From the NCBI RefSeq assembly GCF_003991975.1, contig NZ_CP029822.1, positions 1,860,001 to 1,924,000 of the forward strand: a DNA stretch of 64,000 nucleotides. The letters run 5' to 3'. Below the pieces are notes generated by a model, which had not been told where the DNA came from, did no database searches, and worked only from the letters and a program-made list of their open reading frames with translations. The translations under genes and the position numbers were made by a program. This document shows positions 56,486 through 64,000 of this stretch, piece after piece (the first letter of the stretch is position 1; every line of letters starts with the position of its first letter). Source of the stretch: Entomomonas moraniae (GTDB lineage Bacteria; Pseudomonadota; Gammaproteobacteria; Pseudomonadales; Pseudomonadaceae).

Positions 56486-57667
56486 ATGTTAACTGATACA
56501 CAACGCGCCATTATTAAACAAACGGTTCCTCTACTTGAAACAGGTGGTGAAACATTGGCCAAGCATTTTTACAATATCATGCTAAACGAATATACCGACG
56601 TTAGACCCTTATTTAACAAAACTAATCAAGTAACAGGCGACCAACCCCGTGCATTAGCTAATAGTGTTTTAATGTATGCAAAGCATATTGATGATATTGA
56701 CGCACTAAATGAACTCGTTTCAAGAGTAACCAACAAACATGCTGCTCTACAAGTCTTACCTGAGCATTATGACATTGTAGGTACTTGTCTTTTACGTGCG
56801 ATACGTGAAGTGCTAGGTGCAGAAATAGCTACTGACGAAGTTATTGCGGCATGGCATGCTGCTTATAACCAGTTAGCCGATATTTTAAAGTCTATTGAAG
56901 AAAATCTATACCAATCACAAGAAGATGCTGAGGGTGGCTGGCGTGGAGAAAGACTTTTCAAAGTCATTAAAAAGGTTCCTGAAAGCACCGAAATCACCTC
57001 CTTTTACTTAGCACCTAAAGATGGTAAAGCCATTATAAAACATAAACCAGGGCAGTACTTAGGTTTACGCTTTATACTCTTAGAGGGAGAGCAACGTCGC
57101 AATTACTCAATATCTGATGCCCCTAATGGTAAATATTATCGAATCAGTGTAAAACGTGAACACAATGGCGTTATTTCTAACCACCTACACAATAGTGTGC
57201 AAGTAGATGATATTGTAAGGGTTTTTCCACCCTTTGGAGACTTTACATTACAAGAAAGCAATAAACCTCTAGTATTTATTTCTGGTGGTGTTGGTGCAAC
57301 ACCGCTCTTAGCTATGCTGCAGACAGTTTTACAAGATAATAATCAAAGACCTATTTATTTTATTCATGCAGCCAGAAATGCTGAAGTAGACGGTTTCAGT
57401 CATTGGCTAAAAGAGCAACAAAAGCAACATCAAAACCTTCATTGCTACTTTTGTTATGATGAAGATGCTCAGCATATGGCAGACATAGAAGGTAGAATCA
57501 ACAAAGAATTACTCAGCCAATGGATACCTCAAAATCGAGATGTTGATGCTTACTTTTTAGGCCCTAAAGCATTCATGATCGAAATAAACAAACTATTAAA
57601 AGAAATAGGAATACCAAAACAACAAACACATTTTGAGTTTTTTGGCCCTGCCAGTGAGCTAGCATAA
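56486..57667 (+). CDS. hmp: Flavohemoglobin / NO dioxygenase
   Basis: 393-aa cytoplasmic enzyme turning NO into nitrate. The globin domain (1-140) has the proximal histidine in VTNKHAALQVLPEHY; the FAD domain has RRNYSISDAP; the NAD domain begins VFISGGVGATPLLAML and ends FEFFGPASEL. Called fhp in Pseudomonas. Induction by NorR through the sigma-54 promoter upstream is expected. GGAG precedes the ATG. Confidence 0.97.
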   Translation: MLTDTQRAIIKQTVPLLETGGETLAKHFYNIMLNEYTDVRPLFNKTNQVTGDQPRALANSVLMYAKHIDDIDALNELVSRVTNKHAALQVLPEHYDIVGTCLLRAIREVLGAEIATDEVIAAWHAAYNQLADILKSIEENLYQSQEDAEGGWRGERLFKVIKKVPESTEITSFYLAPKDGKAIIKHKPGQYLGLRFILLEGEQRRNYSISDAPNGKYYRISVKREHNGVISNHLHNSVQVDDIVRVFPPFGDFTLQESNKPLVFISGGVGATPLLAMLQTVLQDNNQRPIYFIHAARNAEVDGFSHWLKEQQKQHQNLHCYFCYDEDAQHMADIEGRINKELLSQWIPQNRDVDAYFLGPKAFMIEINKLLKEIGIPKQQTHFEFFGPASELA

Positions 57668-58007
57668 TTGTTTAGTCTATCTGGGTAATGTTACCTAGGT
57701 AGACATTGATTTAATGGCGTAAATCAAACAATCCCCTAAACAATTACAATACACTTTACTACCTTAATTTTACATTTGCTTATCGACCAAATTACCCCAC
57801 CATATTATCAAATATTTTTTAACAATTAATCACTTATTACCTAAAAAATTCTAAAAAAAGGGCGTATTGATACCTATCACTTTCATATCGTTATCGCTCT
57901 TTGTATATTGGTAATATAGAATAAATAAAAGTTAAGTATGAACACTCTTTTAACAACTTAAACTTAGCTGACAAGATTCTATTCAATAAACCTAAGGAGC
58001 CTATAAC
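57668..58007. other. Intergenic region hmp / allantoate locus
   Basis: 340 bases. The first part holds a hairpin (57675-57704), probably the hmp transcript end. The rest is AT-rich and must contain the promoter of the allantoate gene cluster; no clear operator was found. Confidence 0.4.
57675..57704 (+). terminator. Hairpin after hmp
   Basis: GTCTATCTGGGTAA, loop TG, TTACCTAGGTAGAC: 14 base pairs with two G-U wobbles in RNA, 8 bases after the hmp stop. No U-tract follows, so termination efficiency is uncertain; it may protect the mRNA 3' end. Confidence 0.55.
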
Positions 58008-59240
58008 ATGATTAATTTTACTGAACGTTACTCAGATTTTTCTAAATGGTTATCAGCAATCGGTTCAGACCCGACAGGTGGAATGACCCGTCTCCTTTAC
58101 ACAGATGAATGGCTTGCCGCTCAAAATGGATTAAAAGAGAAGTTCCAAAAAGCAGGATTTGAGGCAAAGTTTGATGAGGTAGGCAATCTATTTGGGCGTG
58201 TTGAAGGTAGTAAATACCCTAATGAGACTATCCTCTCAGGCTCGCATATCGACACTGTTGTAAATGGTGGAAACTTAGATGGTCAATACGGTATTGAAGC
58301 TGCTTTTTTGGCAATACAATACTTAAAAGAGAAACATGGTCAACCTCTGCGCTCAATGGAAGTTGTTTCATTAGCGGAGGAAGAAGGCAGCCGCTTCCCA
58401 TACGTATTCTGGGGTAGTAAGAATATCGTAGGCATTGCTAAAAATGCTGACGTAATGAATATTCAAGACAAAAAAGAAACTAAGTTTGTTGACGCGATGA
58501 GAAAAGCGGGGTTTGATTTCCGCGATGAAAAGAAACCAATGCGCGATGATATTAAAGCCTTTATAGAAATCCATATTGAGCAAGGTAATGTCCTTGAGAT
58601 GGAGAAAAAACAAATTGGTGTTGTAAACGCAATTGTAGGTCAACGTCGTTATAATATTATTCTAAAAGGCCAAGCAAACCATGCGGGTACAACCCCTATG
58701 GGTTATCGTAAAGATACTGTTTATGGCTTTAGTAAAATCTGCTACGAATCTATCAATAAAGCGAAAGCTGTAGGTGATCCTCTTGTTTTAACTTTTGGTC
58801 GTGTTGAACCTAAGCCTAATACCGTAAACGTAGTACCTGGTTATACATTATTTACAATGGATTGCCGTCATACTGATAAAGCTGCATTAGTTGCCTTTAC
58901 CACAGAAATTGAAGAGGACATGAAGCGTATTGCTAAAGAATTAGGCTTAGAAATTGAAATTGATCGTTGGATGGATGAAGATCCTATTCCTATGGATAAA
59001 AAATTAGTTGAAACTTTCGAAGCTATCTGCAAGCGAGATAATTACAATTATCGTGTAATGCATAGTGGTGCAGGCCATGACTCCCAAATTTTTGCGCCCA
59101 AAGTTCCAACTGCTATGCTCTTTGTTCCTAGTATTAAAGGTATTAGCCACAATCCAGCAGAAGCAACAAAGCTTGAGGATCTAGCAGAAGGTATTAAAGT
59201 GTTTGCAGAAGCATTTTATGAGCTAGCATATAAGGACTAA
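58008..59240 (+). CDS. allC: Allantoate amidohydrolase (Zn carbamoylase family)
   Basis: 410-aa M20-type metal-dependent amidohydrolase that splits allantoate to ureidoglycine, CO2 and NH3. Metal ligands lie in SGSHIDTVVNGGNLDGQYGI, SLAEEEGSRFP and HSGAGHDSQIF. The GNLDGQ-type loop and HIEQGNVLE are as in AllC. Related enzymes act on hydantoin products or ureidoglycolate, but the adjacent ureidoglycine aminohydrolase gene supports allantoate. AAGGAG precedes the ATG. First gene of the allC-MFS-allE cluster. Confidence 0.87.
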   Translation: MINFTERYSDFSKWLSAIGSDPTGGMTRLLYTDEWLAAQNGLKEKFQKAGFEAKFDEVGNLFGRVEGSKYPNETILSGSHIDTVVNGGNLDGQYGIEAAFLAIQYLKEKHGQPLRSMEVVSLAEEEGSRFPYVFWGSKNIVGIAKNADVMNIQDKKETKFVDAMRKAGFDFRDEKKPMRDDIKAFIEIHIEQGNVLEMEKKQIGVVNAIVGQRRYNIILKGQANHAGTTPMGYRKDTVYGFSKICYESINKAKAVGDPLVLTFGRVEPKPNTVNVVPGYTLFTMDCRHTDKAALVAFTTEIEEDMKRIAKELGLEIEIDRWMDEDPIPMDKKLVETFEAICKRDNYNYRVMHSGAGHDSQIFAPKVPTAMLFVPSIKGISHNPAEATKLEDLAEGIKVFAEAFYELAYKD

Positions 59241-59323
59241 GATACTTTTTAAAAGAAATTTCTTGTAGAGATAGTTAACTATCTCTACACCTACTTAATA
59301 ATTTAAAGTTCAGAGGTATTAGA

Positions 59324-60577
59324 ATGAACACAGAAGGCTCCTTGAAGCAGACGACGGGCATGTCTTATTGGATGAAGCTCATTATTGTGCTTTGTCTTGG
59401 TTGGACAGTCATGTGGATTTATAGACAATCATTACCTGGTGTCTACACAGAAATGGGATTTGATTTAAATGTCTCCAATACACAATTAGGGTTCATCGCA
59501 ACCTGCTATTTCTTTGCCTATACCGCTATGCAAATTCCTGCTGGGATACTGGTTGATAAGTTTGGTCAGAAAATCATCATGATCCCTGGCTTTATTTTAT
59601 TTATGATTGCACCAGTGATGATTGCAACCGCTAGCTCTATTAACATGATCTATTTTGCAAGTGTTTTAGCGGGGATCGGTTGTGGTACTTATTACGGTTC
59701 AGCGTACTCTCTTTCTTCCCAAAATATTCCAGCTGACAAAAGAGGCTTATCAACTGCAATTATCAATAGTGGTTCTGCTCTTGGTATGGCAGTTGCTCTT
59801 ATCGGCTCAAGCCTTTTAGTAAAAGCCATGGGCATGAAATGGCAAGTAATGATGTTTATTGCTGCAGCACTTATTTTAGTTATGGTGCTTGTTTTCGCTG
59901 CAATCATCAAAGGTGGTAACCCAAATAAAGCCTCTGCAAATAATGCAACTAACACAACTGCTGATGAAAGTGCTGAAGAAGAAAAAGGATCAATTATCAA
60001 AAGATTATTTTCTTTAAAAATGATCTCTATTTACTTCCTCTATTTTGGAACATGTTATGGCTATTACATGATTGTAACTTGGCTTCCAAAATTCTTACAA
60101 TCAGAAAGAGGATTCGAAGGGGTTGCTATCGGGTTTTCTGCTTCTTTAGTTGCCATCGCCTCTATTCCTGGTGCCTTACTATTCAGCCGGATTTCAGATA
60201 AATTCCGTCATAAGAAAGTAGCTCTCATTATTGGACTTGAAATCGCAGCAGCCATTATGTTGTTTGCCATTGTTAAGTTTGACAACTACACTGCATTATT
60301 AGTTGCTTTAGTACTTTATGGATTATTAGGGAAATTAGCAGTTGAACCTATTATCATTTCATTTCTAGCAGACGTTGCGCCTAAAAAGGGCTACGGCACT
60401 ACATTAGGTGTATTTAACTGTTGTGGTATGGCTTCATCAGTTGTTGCCCCTCCACTAACCGGTGCTATTATTGATGCAACAAATAGTCAGCTATACGGAT
60501 TCTATGTTGCTGTTGCCTTTTTAATCATTGGCGCAGTGTCATTTGCATTATTTAATTTAAAAACTAAAGTTCAGTAA
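59324..60577 (+). CDS. MFS transporter, probable allantoate/ureide permease
   Basis: 417-aa major facilitator with about 12 membrane helices. It has the family loop between helices 2 and 3 (ILVDKFGQKI) and a long cytoplasmic central loop (residues about 200-225, rich in Asn/Thr/Glu). Sits between allC and allE, so import of allantoate or a related ureide is the best guess; the sequence alone does not identify substrate. Probably cotranscribed with allC. Confidence 0.85.
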   Translation: MNTEGSLKQTTGMSYWMKLIIVLCLGWTVMWIYRQSLPGVYTEMGFDLNVSNTQLGFIATCYFFAYTAMQIPAGILVDKFGQKIIMIPGFILFMIAPVMIATASSINMIYFASVLAGIGCGTYYGSAYSLSSQNIPADKRGLSTAIINSGSALGMAVALIGSSLLVKAMGMKWQVMMFIAAALILVMVLVFAAIIKGGNPNKASANNATNTTADESAEEEKGSIIKRLFSLKMISIYFLYFGTCYGYYMIVTWLPKFLQSERGFEGVAIGFSASLVAIASIPGALLFSRISDKFRHKKVALIIGLEIAAAIMLFAIVKFDNYTALLVALVLYGLLGKLAVEPIIISFLADVAPKKGYGTTLGVFNCCGMASSVVAPPLTGAIIDATNSQLYGFYVAVAFLIIGAVSFALFNLKTKVQ

Positions 60578-60586
60578 CGATTAATT

Positions 60587-60630
60587 AAAGCTTTTATCTT
60601 ATTTAATGAGATAAAAGCTTTTTATTTTTT
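60587..60630 (+). terminator. Terminator/attenuator between MFS gene and allE
   Basis: AAAGCTTTTATCT, loop of 9, AGATAAAAGCTTT, then TTATTTTTT: a 13-bp stem with strong U-tract, 17 bases before allE. It may end the allC-MFS transcript, or reduce expression of allE relative to them. Confidence 0.75.
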
Positions 60631-60646
60631 TATAAAAGGAGTAAAC

Positions 60647-61432
60647 ATGGGTTATTTAAATAATCAAACTGGCTATCCAAAAGATATTTTAGCCAGCCGT
60701 TCTTTCGTTAAATATGGTAACTGTGCTCTTTTAGAGCCTAATGGTTTAGTTAAGAATGTGATCCCAGGATTTGAAAACTGTGATATCACTATTATGGGCT
60801 CACCAAAAATGGGCGCAAGCTTTGTCGATTACCTTGTTACTATGCAACCTAATGGCAAAAATGCTAAAGGTTTTGGTGGCGGTGAAATCGAAACATTTGT
60901 GTATGTGATTGAAGGCAAAATCAAAGCAGCTGCTGACAAAGACGTTCATACGTTAGAAAAAGGTGGATATCTTTACTGCCCTGCTGGCGTAAAAATGTTC
61001 CTAGAAAATGATAATGGCAACAATAACAGTAAGCTATTTCTTTACAAACGTAAATATGTTCCTATCGAAGGATATTCTGCTCGCGTAATTGCTGATAACA
61101 TCAAAAATGTTGAAGAAATTGAATACGAAGGCATGAAGAATGTAATCATTCAAAACTTCCTCCCAGCTGAACTAGGTTTTGATATGAACATTCATATCCT
61201 TAACTTTAAAATGGGTGGTTCTCATGGTTATATTGAAACCCACGTACAAGAACATGGTGCATTAATCCTTTCAGGTAAAGGTATGTACAATCTAGATAAT
61301 CAATGGCTACCTGTTAAAGAAGGTGATTACCTTTTCATGGGTTCTTACTCTCTTCAAGTTGCCTATGCTGTAGGCGAAGAAGACTTTAGCTATATCTACT
61401 CAAAAGATTGTCATCGTGACATTGAGCTATAA
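60647..61432 (+). CDS. allE: (S)-ureidoglycine aminohydrolase
   Basis: 261-aa bicupin that releases ammonia from ureidoglycine to give ureidoglycolate. The family pattern is clear: FVKYGNCALLEPNGLVKNVIP, first cupin with GGGEIETFVYVIEGKIK, second cupin GSHGYIETHVQEHGALILSG (metal ligands H, E, H in HGYIETHVQEH). AGGAG precedes the ATG. It follows the MFS gene after a terminator-like hairpin. Confidence 0.93.
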   Translation: MGYLNNQTGYPKDILASRSFVKYGNCALLEPNGLVKNVIPGFENCDITIMGSPKMGASFVDYLVTMQPNGKNAKGFGGGEIETFVYVIEGKIKAAADKDVHTLEKGGYLYCPAGVKMFLENDNGNNNSKLFLYKRKYVPIEGYSARVIADNIKNVEEIEYEGMKNVIIQNFLPAELGFDMNIHILNFKMGGSHGYIETHVQEHGALILSGKGMYNLDNQWLPVKEGDYLFMGSYSLQVAYAVGEEDFSYIYSKDCHRDIEL

Positions 61433-61444
61433 GCCCTGACGTGT

Positions 61445-61475
61445 AAAAAGGCCTCTTTTTAAGGGGCCTCTTTAT
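61445..61475. terminator. Terminator between allE and lipocalin gene
   Basis: AAAAAGGCCTCTT, loop TTT, AAGGGGCC then TCTTTATTTT: an 8-bp stem with one wobble, with further imperfect A/T pairs. Lies between convergent allE and blc and may act for both. Confidence 0.65.
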
Positions 61476-61494
61476 TTTCTGTCTTATAAATTAA

Positions 61495-62043
61495 CTACAA
61501 GCAATTAGCCTCTGTTTGAATATCAAAATTCAGCAAACTTGTATCATAACCAATTTCAGCTGCTTTTTTTACATAAGCTTGCTTTATCTCTTCACTGATA
61601 CATGGTTTTCTTGAAAGAATCCATAAATACTCTTTACATGAACCTGCAACAAGAACTGTTTGATAATCTTCATCAAGTTTGACAATATTATAACCACCAT
61701 AAAATGGGCCAAAAAACGATACCTTCAGTGCCCCTATATTAGGTGATTTAACAAAATAGGCTTTACCAACACTTTCAGCCCATTTTTGACTCACCGTATT
61801 AAAACCTCTATTCACTACTTTGATTCCCCCATCATCACGTAACGAATAGTCAGCGGTCACTTGTGTCATATTTTTTTCGAACTTATTATTAATACGAGCA
61901 ATTTCATACCACTTGCCCAGGTATTTATTTGCCTGGAAATTCATGACAGGCTCAATACCTTGCGGTATTTTTGTCTGACATCCCAATAAAGCAATAGAGC
62001 TCAACGATGCATACAACGCTGTTAATAACTTAAAAAGTTTCAT
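61495..62043 (-). CDS. blc: Outer-membrane lipocalin Blc
   Basis: 182-aa bacterial lipocalin. Lipoprotein signal with lipobox ALLGC (residues about 18-22), then the lipocalin first motif YLGKWYEIARINNKFEKN and a beta-barrel ending in an apolipoprotein-D-like helix region. Binds lysophospholipids in E. coli and is an envelope-stress gene there. AAGGA lies before the ATG. The strong conservation of GxW and YEIAR makes the assignment firm. Confidence 0.93.
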   Translation of the reverse strand: MKLFKLLTALYASLSSIALLGCQTKIPQGIEPVMNFQANKYLGKWYEIARINNKFEKNMTQVTADYSLRDDGGIKVVNRGFNTVSQKWAESVGKAYFVKSPNIGALKVSFFGPFYGGYNIVKLDEDYQTVLVAGSCKEYLWILSRKPCISEEIKQAYVKKAAEIGYDTSLLNFDIQTEANCL

Positions 62044-62173
62044 AGGACTTTCCTTAAAAAAGGCTGATAATATAAGATCTAAAACACCTTCAAGAACAAT
62101 CTCTTTAGCTAAATAGTATCGAATTGATTATAATTTATAAATATAACAATCGTAATAAATACGGATAATAAAT

Positions 62174-62632
62174 ATGACAACAGAACAACAATTTTTAGAG
62201 AAAGCTATCATGCTAGCAAAAGAAAACCCCATTGATGAGGGAAGCCCTTTTGGTGCTGTTTTAGTCAAAGATGGTAAAATTATCGCAGAAGGTGTTAATA
62301 AAGTCTTTGCGACGTTTGACTCTACTTCACACGCAGAATTAAATGCATTAAGAATAGCAGAAAAAAAACTTAAAACAACTCGATTGGATAGTTATGAAGT
62401 CTACGCAAGTGGTCAACCTTGCCCTATGTGCTTAGCAGCTATGCGCATGGCTGGCATCACTAAAATAGTGTTCGCATACTCTAATAAGCAAGCTGAACCT
62501 TTTGGATTATCTTCCCAAAAAGTTACGGATGATTTAAATTCTTCCATAGAAAAACAAACATGGGCAACTATTTTTCATATGAATTTAGATCCTGAAGCAA
62601 CGCTTTATAAACACTGGCAAACCATTAAATAG
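62174..62632 (+). CDS. Nucleoside/guanine deaminase (CDA family)
   Basis: 152-aa zinc deaminase of the GuaD/TadA-like group. Zinc and proton-shuttle motifs are HAELNAL and PCPMCLAAMRMAGI. Opening FLEKAIMLAKENPIDEG and SPFGAVLVKDGKIIAEGVNKV resemble B. subtilis guanine deaminase. It likely turns guanine to xanthine; a role as another amine deaminase is possible. Its place near allC/allE fits purine nitrogen use. It is 21 bases upstream of the receptor gene. Confidence 0.85.
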   Translation: MTTEQQFLEKAIMLAKENPIDEGSPFGAVLVKDGKIIAEGVNKVFATFDSTSHAELNALRIAEKKLKTTRLDSYEVYASGQPCPMCLAAMRMAGITKIVFAYSNKQAEPFGLSSQKVTDDLNSSIEKQTWATIFHMNLDPEATLYKHWQTIK

Positions 62633-62653
62633 TAACTTATTAGCTCTCGAATT

Positions 62654-64000
62654 ATGCATTATAAAAAACTAAAACTATTACCACTTTACCTACTATTATT
62701 ATCCAATAAGTTAATCGCGGACGATAATATTGTGTTACCTACATTGGAGGTTAATACCCCCATTACGAATGACTTATTCAATGTACCTGCATCAGTCGAT
62801 ATTATCACTGGAGAACAAATTAGGAACAGTAAACTTCAAGTTAATTTATCTGAAAGTTTAATGGGCATCCCTGGCGTTCAAATACAAAATAGAAATAACT
62901 ATGCACAAGATTTACGGCTTTCTATTCGGGGGTCAGGTGCCAGATCGGCATTTGGTGTTCGAGGGACTAGAATCTATGTCGATGGTATTCCCTCATCCAT
63001 GCCTGATGGACAAGCGCAAATTTCTAACATTGACTTAAGCAGTGTTGACCATATTGAGGTTTTACGAGGCCCTTTCTCGTCACTTTATGGAAACTCCTCA
63101 GGTGGAGTTATACAGATTTTCACAGAAGATGGATCTGATAGACCAACCCTAGAAGCAAGTTCAGCCGCTGGCAGTTACAATACTTTCCGCAATAATCTCA
63201 AGGCTACAGGGTCTACTACAACGGACAATGGCACATTTAATTACACCTTAAGTGGTAGTCATTTTTCTACAACGGGTTATCGGGATCATAGCGATACCCA
63301 AAAAAATCTGCAAAATATGAAACTCAGCTGGCAGATCGATCCTTCTAAAAAAGTAACCTTTGTAGTCAATAGTATTGACTTAAAGGCGCAAGACCCTTTA
63401 GGGGTAAGCCGAGAAACCTTAAAACATCACCCAAAACGTATTGATGATAATAGAGCACAACTTTACGATACTCGCAAAAAAGTCACTCAAACACAAGGAG
63501 GTCTTTTATACGAGCAAACCATTGATGATAACAATGAATTAAGTGCCATGTTTTATTATGGAGTGAGGGATAATACACAATACCAAGCTATCCCTAAGGC
63601 AACTCAGGCAAATAAAGGACATGCAGGTGGGGTTATCAATTTTCAACGTCAATACGGTGGCGCAGATTTTCATTGGACATCTTATCTTAATTTATTCGAT
63701 CAACCTTTAACCGTAGTATCGGGTTTAAGCTATGACCTAATGAGTGATGACAGAAAAGGTTATGAAAACTTTATTCTAGCTAATAACAATATCCCTATTT
63801 ATGGTGAAAAAGGTAATCTTCGTCGTAAAGAAAAAAATACACTCTATAATCTTGATCCTTACATGCAAGCATCATGGCATTTTTTACCTAAATGGCATTT
63901 TGATGCTGGCATTCGCTACAGTACTGTACACTTCAAGTCTGATGACCACTACCTCGCTAATGGGGACGACAGTGGGTCAAAAACCTATCATCGTGCCCTC
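62654..64000 (+). CDS. TonB-dependent receptor (partial, 3' end outside window)
   Basis: 449 codons of an outer-membrane receptor. Signal peptide to about residue 22, TonB-box-like LPTLEVN, and a complete plug domain (NVPASVDIITGEQIRN, GIPGVQIQNRNNYAQDLRLS, YVDGIPSSMPDGQAQISNID, EVLRGPFSSLYGNSSGGVIQ) followed by barrel strands to the edge. The MPDGQ plug loop belongs to a siderophore/iron receptor subgroup I cannot name precisely. The ATG at 62654 has only a weak ribosome-binding site. Short spacing after the deaminase permits cotranscription but does not show it. Confidence 0.88.
   Translation, partial: MHYKKLKLLPLYLLLLSNKLIADDNIVLPTLEVNTPITNDLFNVPASVDIITGEQIRNSKLQVNLSESLMGIPGVQIQNRNNYAQDLRLSIRGSGARSAFGVRGTRIYVDGIPSSMPDGQAQISNIDLSSVDHIEVLRGPFSSLYGNSSGGVIQIFTEDGSDRPTLEASSAAGSYNTFRNNLKATGSTTTDNGTFNYTLSGSHFSTTGYRDHSDTQKNLQNMKLSWQIDPSKKVTFVVNSIDLKAQDPLGVSRETLKHHPKRIDDNRAQLYDTRKKVTQTQGGLLYEQTIDDNNELSAMFYYGVRDNTQYQAIPKATQANKGHAGGVINFQRQYGGADFHWTSYLNLFDQPLTVVSGLSYDLMSDDRKGYENFILANNNIPIYGEKGNLRRKEKNTLYNLDPYMQASWHFLPKWHFDAGIRYSTVHFKSDDHYLANGDDSGSKTYHRAL

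Overview
The window is a compact, low-GC (AT-rich by eye) gammaproteobacterial chromosome segment. Its core gene order points to the Pseudomonadaceae: leuS-lptE-holA, hom-thrC, gluQ/dksA next to an aminotransferase and sfsA, rppH-ptsP next to a HAD phosphatase, icd facing a NUDIX gene with mnmA-hflD, and a NorR/FhpR-type activator divergent from flavohemoglobin. The AT-rich composition together with this Pseudomonas-like synteny suggests a host-associated, reduced relative such as the insect-gut genus Entomomonas. That placement is inference, not demonstrated. No tRNA, rRNA, CRISPR array, intact insertion sequence or prophage was seen.

Layout. 1-4050 (minus): an iron/siderophore-type ABC importer (ATPase cut by the window edge, permease, binding protein) behind a Fur box, a VIT-family metal transporter and recO. 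4184-5278: a membrane J-like protein without the HPD motif. 5271-15145 (minus): holA, lptE, leuS, an FMN reductase, thrC, hom, a glycine-zipper lipoprotein, a divergent GluQ-like protein and dksA. 15469-19086 (plus): aminotransferase, sfsA, an FAH-family hydrolase and an SdiA-regulated-type beta-propeller. 19079-23278: a FUSC/YccS membrane protein, an HI0933-family flavoprotein and rluE. 23545-30410 is the most accessory-looking part: a MarR regulator overlapping a short UvrA-like ABC protein, then two LysR regulators, one divergent from an SDR and one from an Old Yellow Enzyme.

30816-35170 is a catecholate-siderophore locus: a PchR-like AraC regulator divergent, across a Fur box, from a periplasmic PfeE-like esterase and a PfeA/FepA-type receptor. 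35222-40814 is a four-gene module: large sensor kinase, OmpR-type response regulator, membrane-anchored SPFH/prohibitin-like protein and an SH3-like exported protein of unknown role. 41918-45132 holds the Mg2+ ATPase MgtA with a long leader. That leader contains a 42-codon ORF carrying an EPDP motif like that of enterobacterial MgtL, plus complementary 9-mers that could form alternative RNA structures. 45524-57667: a second Old Yellow Enzyme, ptsP, rppH, a HAD phosphatase, FMN reductase, icd, NUDIX-mnmA-hflD, and norR/hmp with a clear sigma-54 promoter.

58008-62632 is a purine-nitrogen salvage area: allantoate amidohydrolase, an MFS permease, ureidoglycine aminohydrolase, then lipocalin Blc and a guanine-deaminase-like enzyme. 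These suggest uptake of allantoate and release of ammonia, which would suit an insect or animal gut (inference). The window ends inside a second TonB-dependent receptor. Iron acquisition therefore appears at the start, middle and end of the window.
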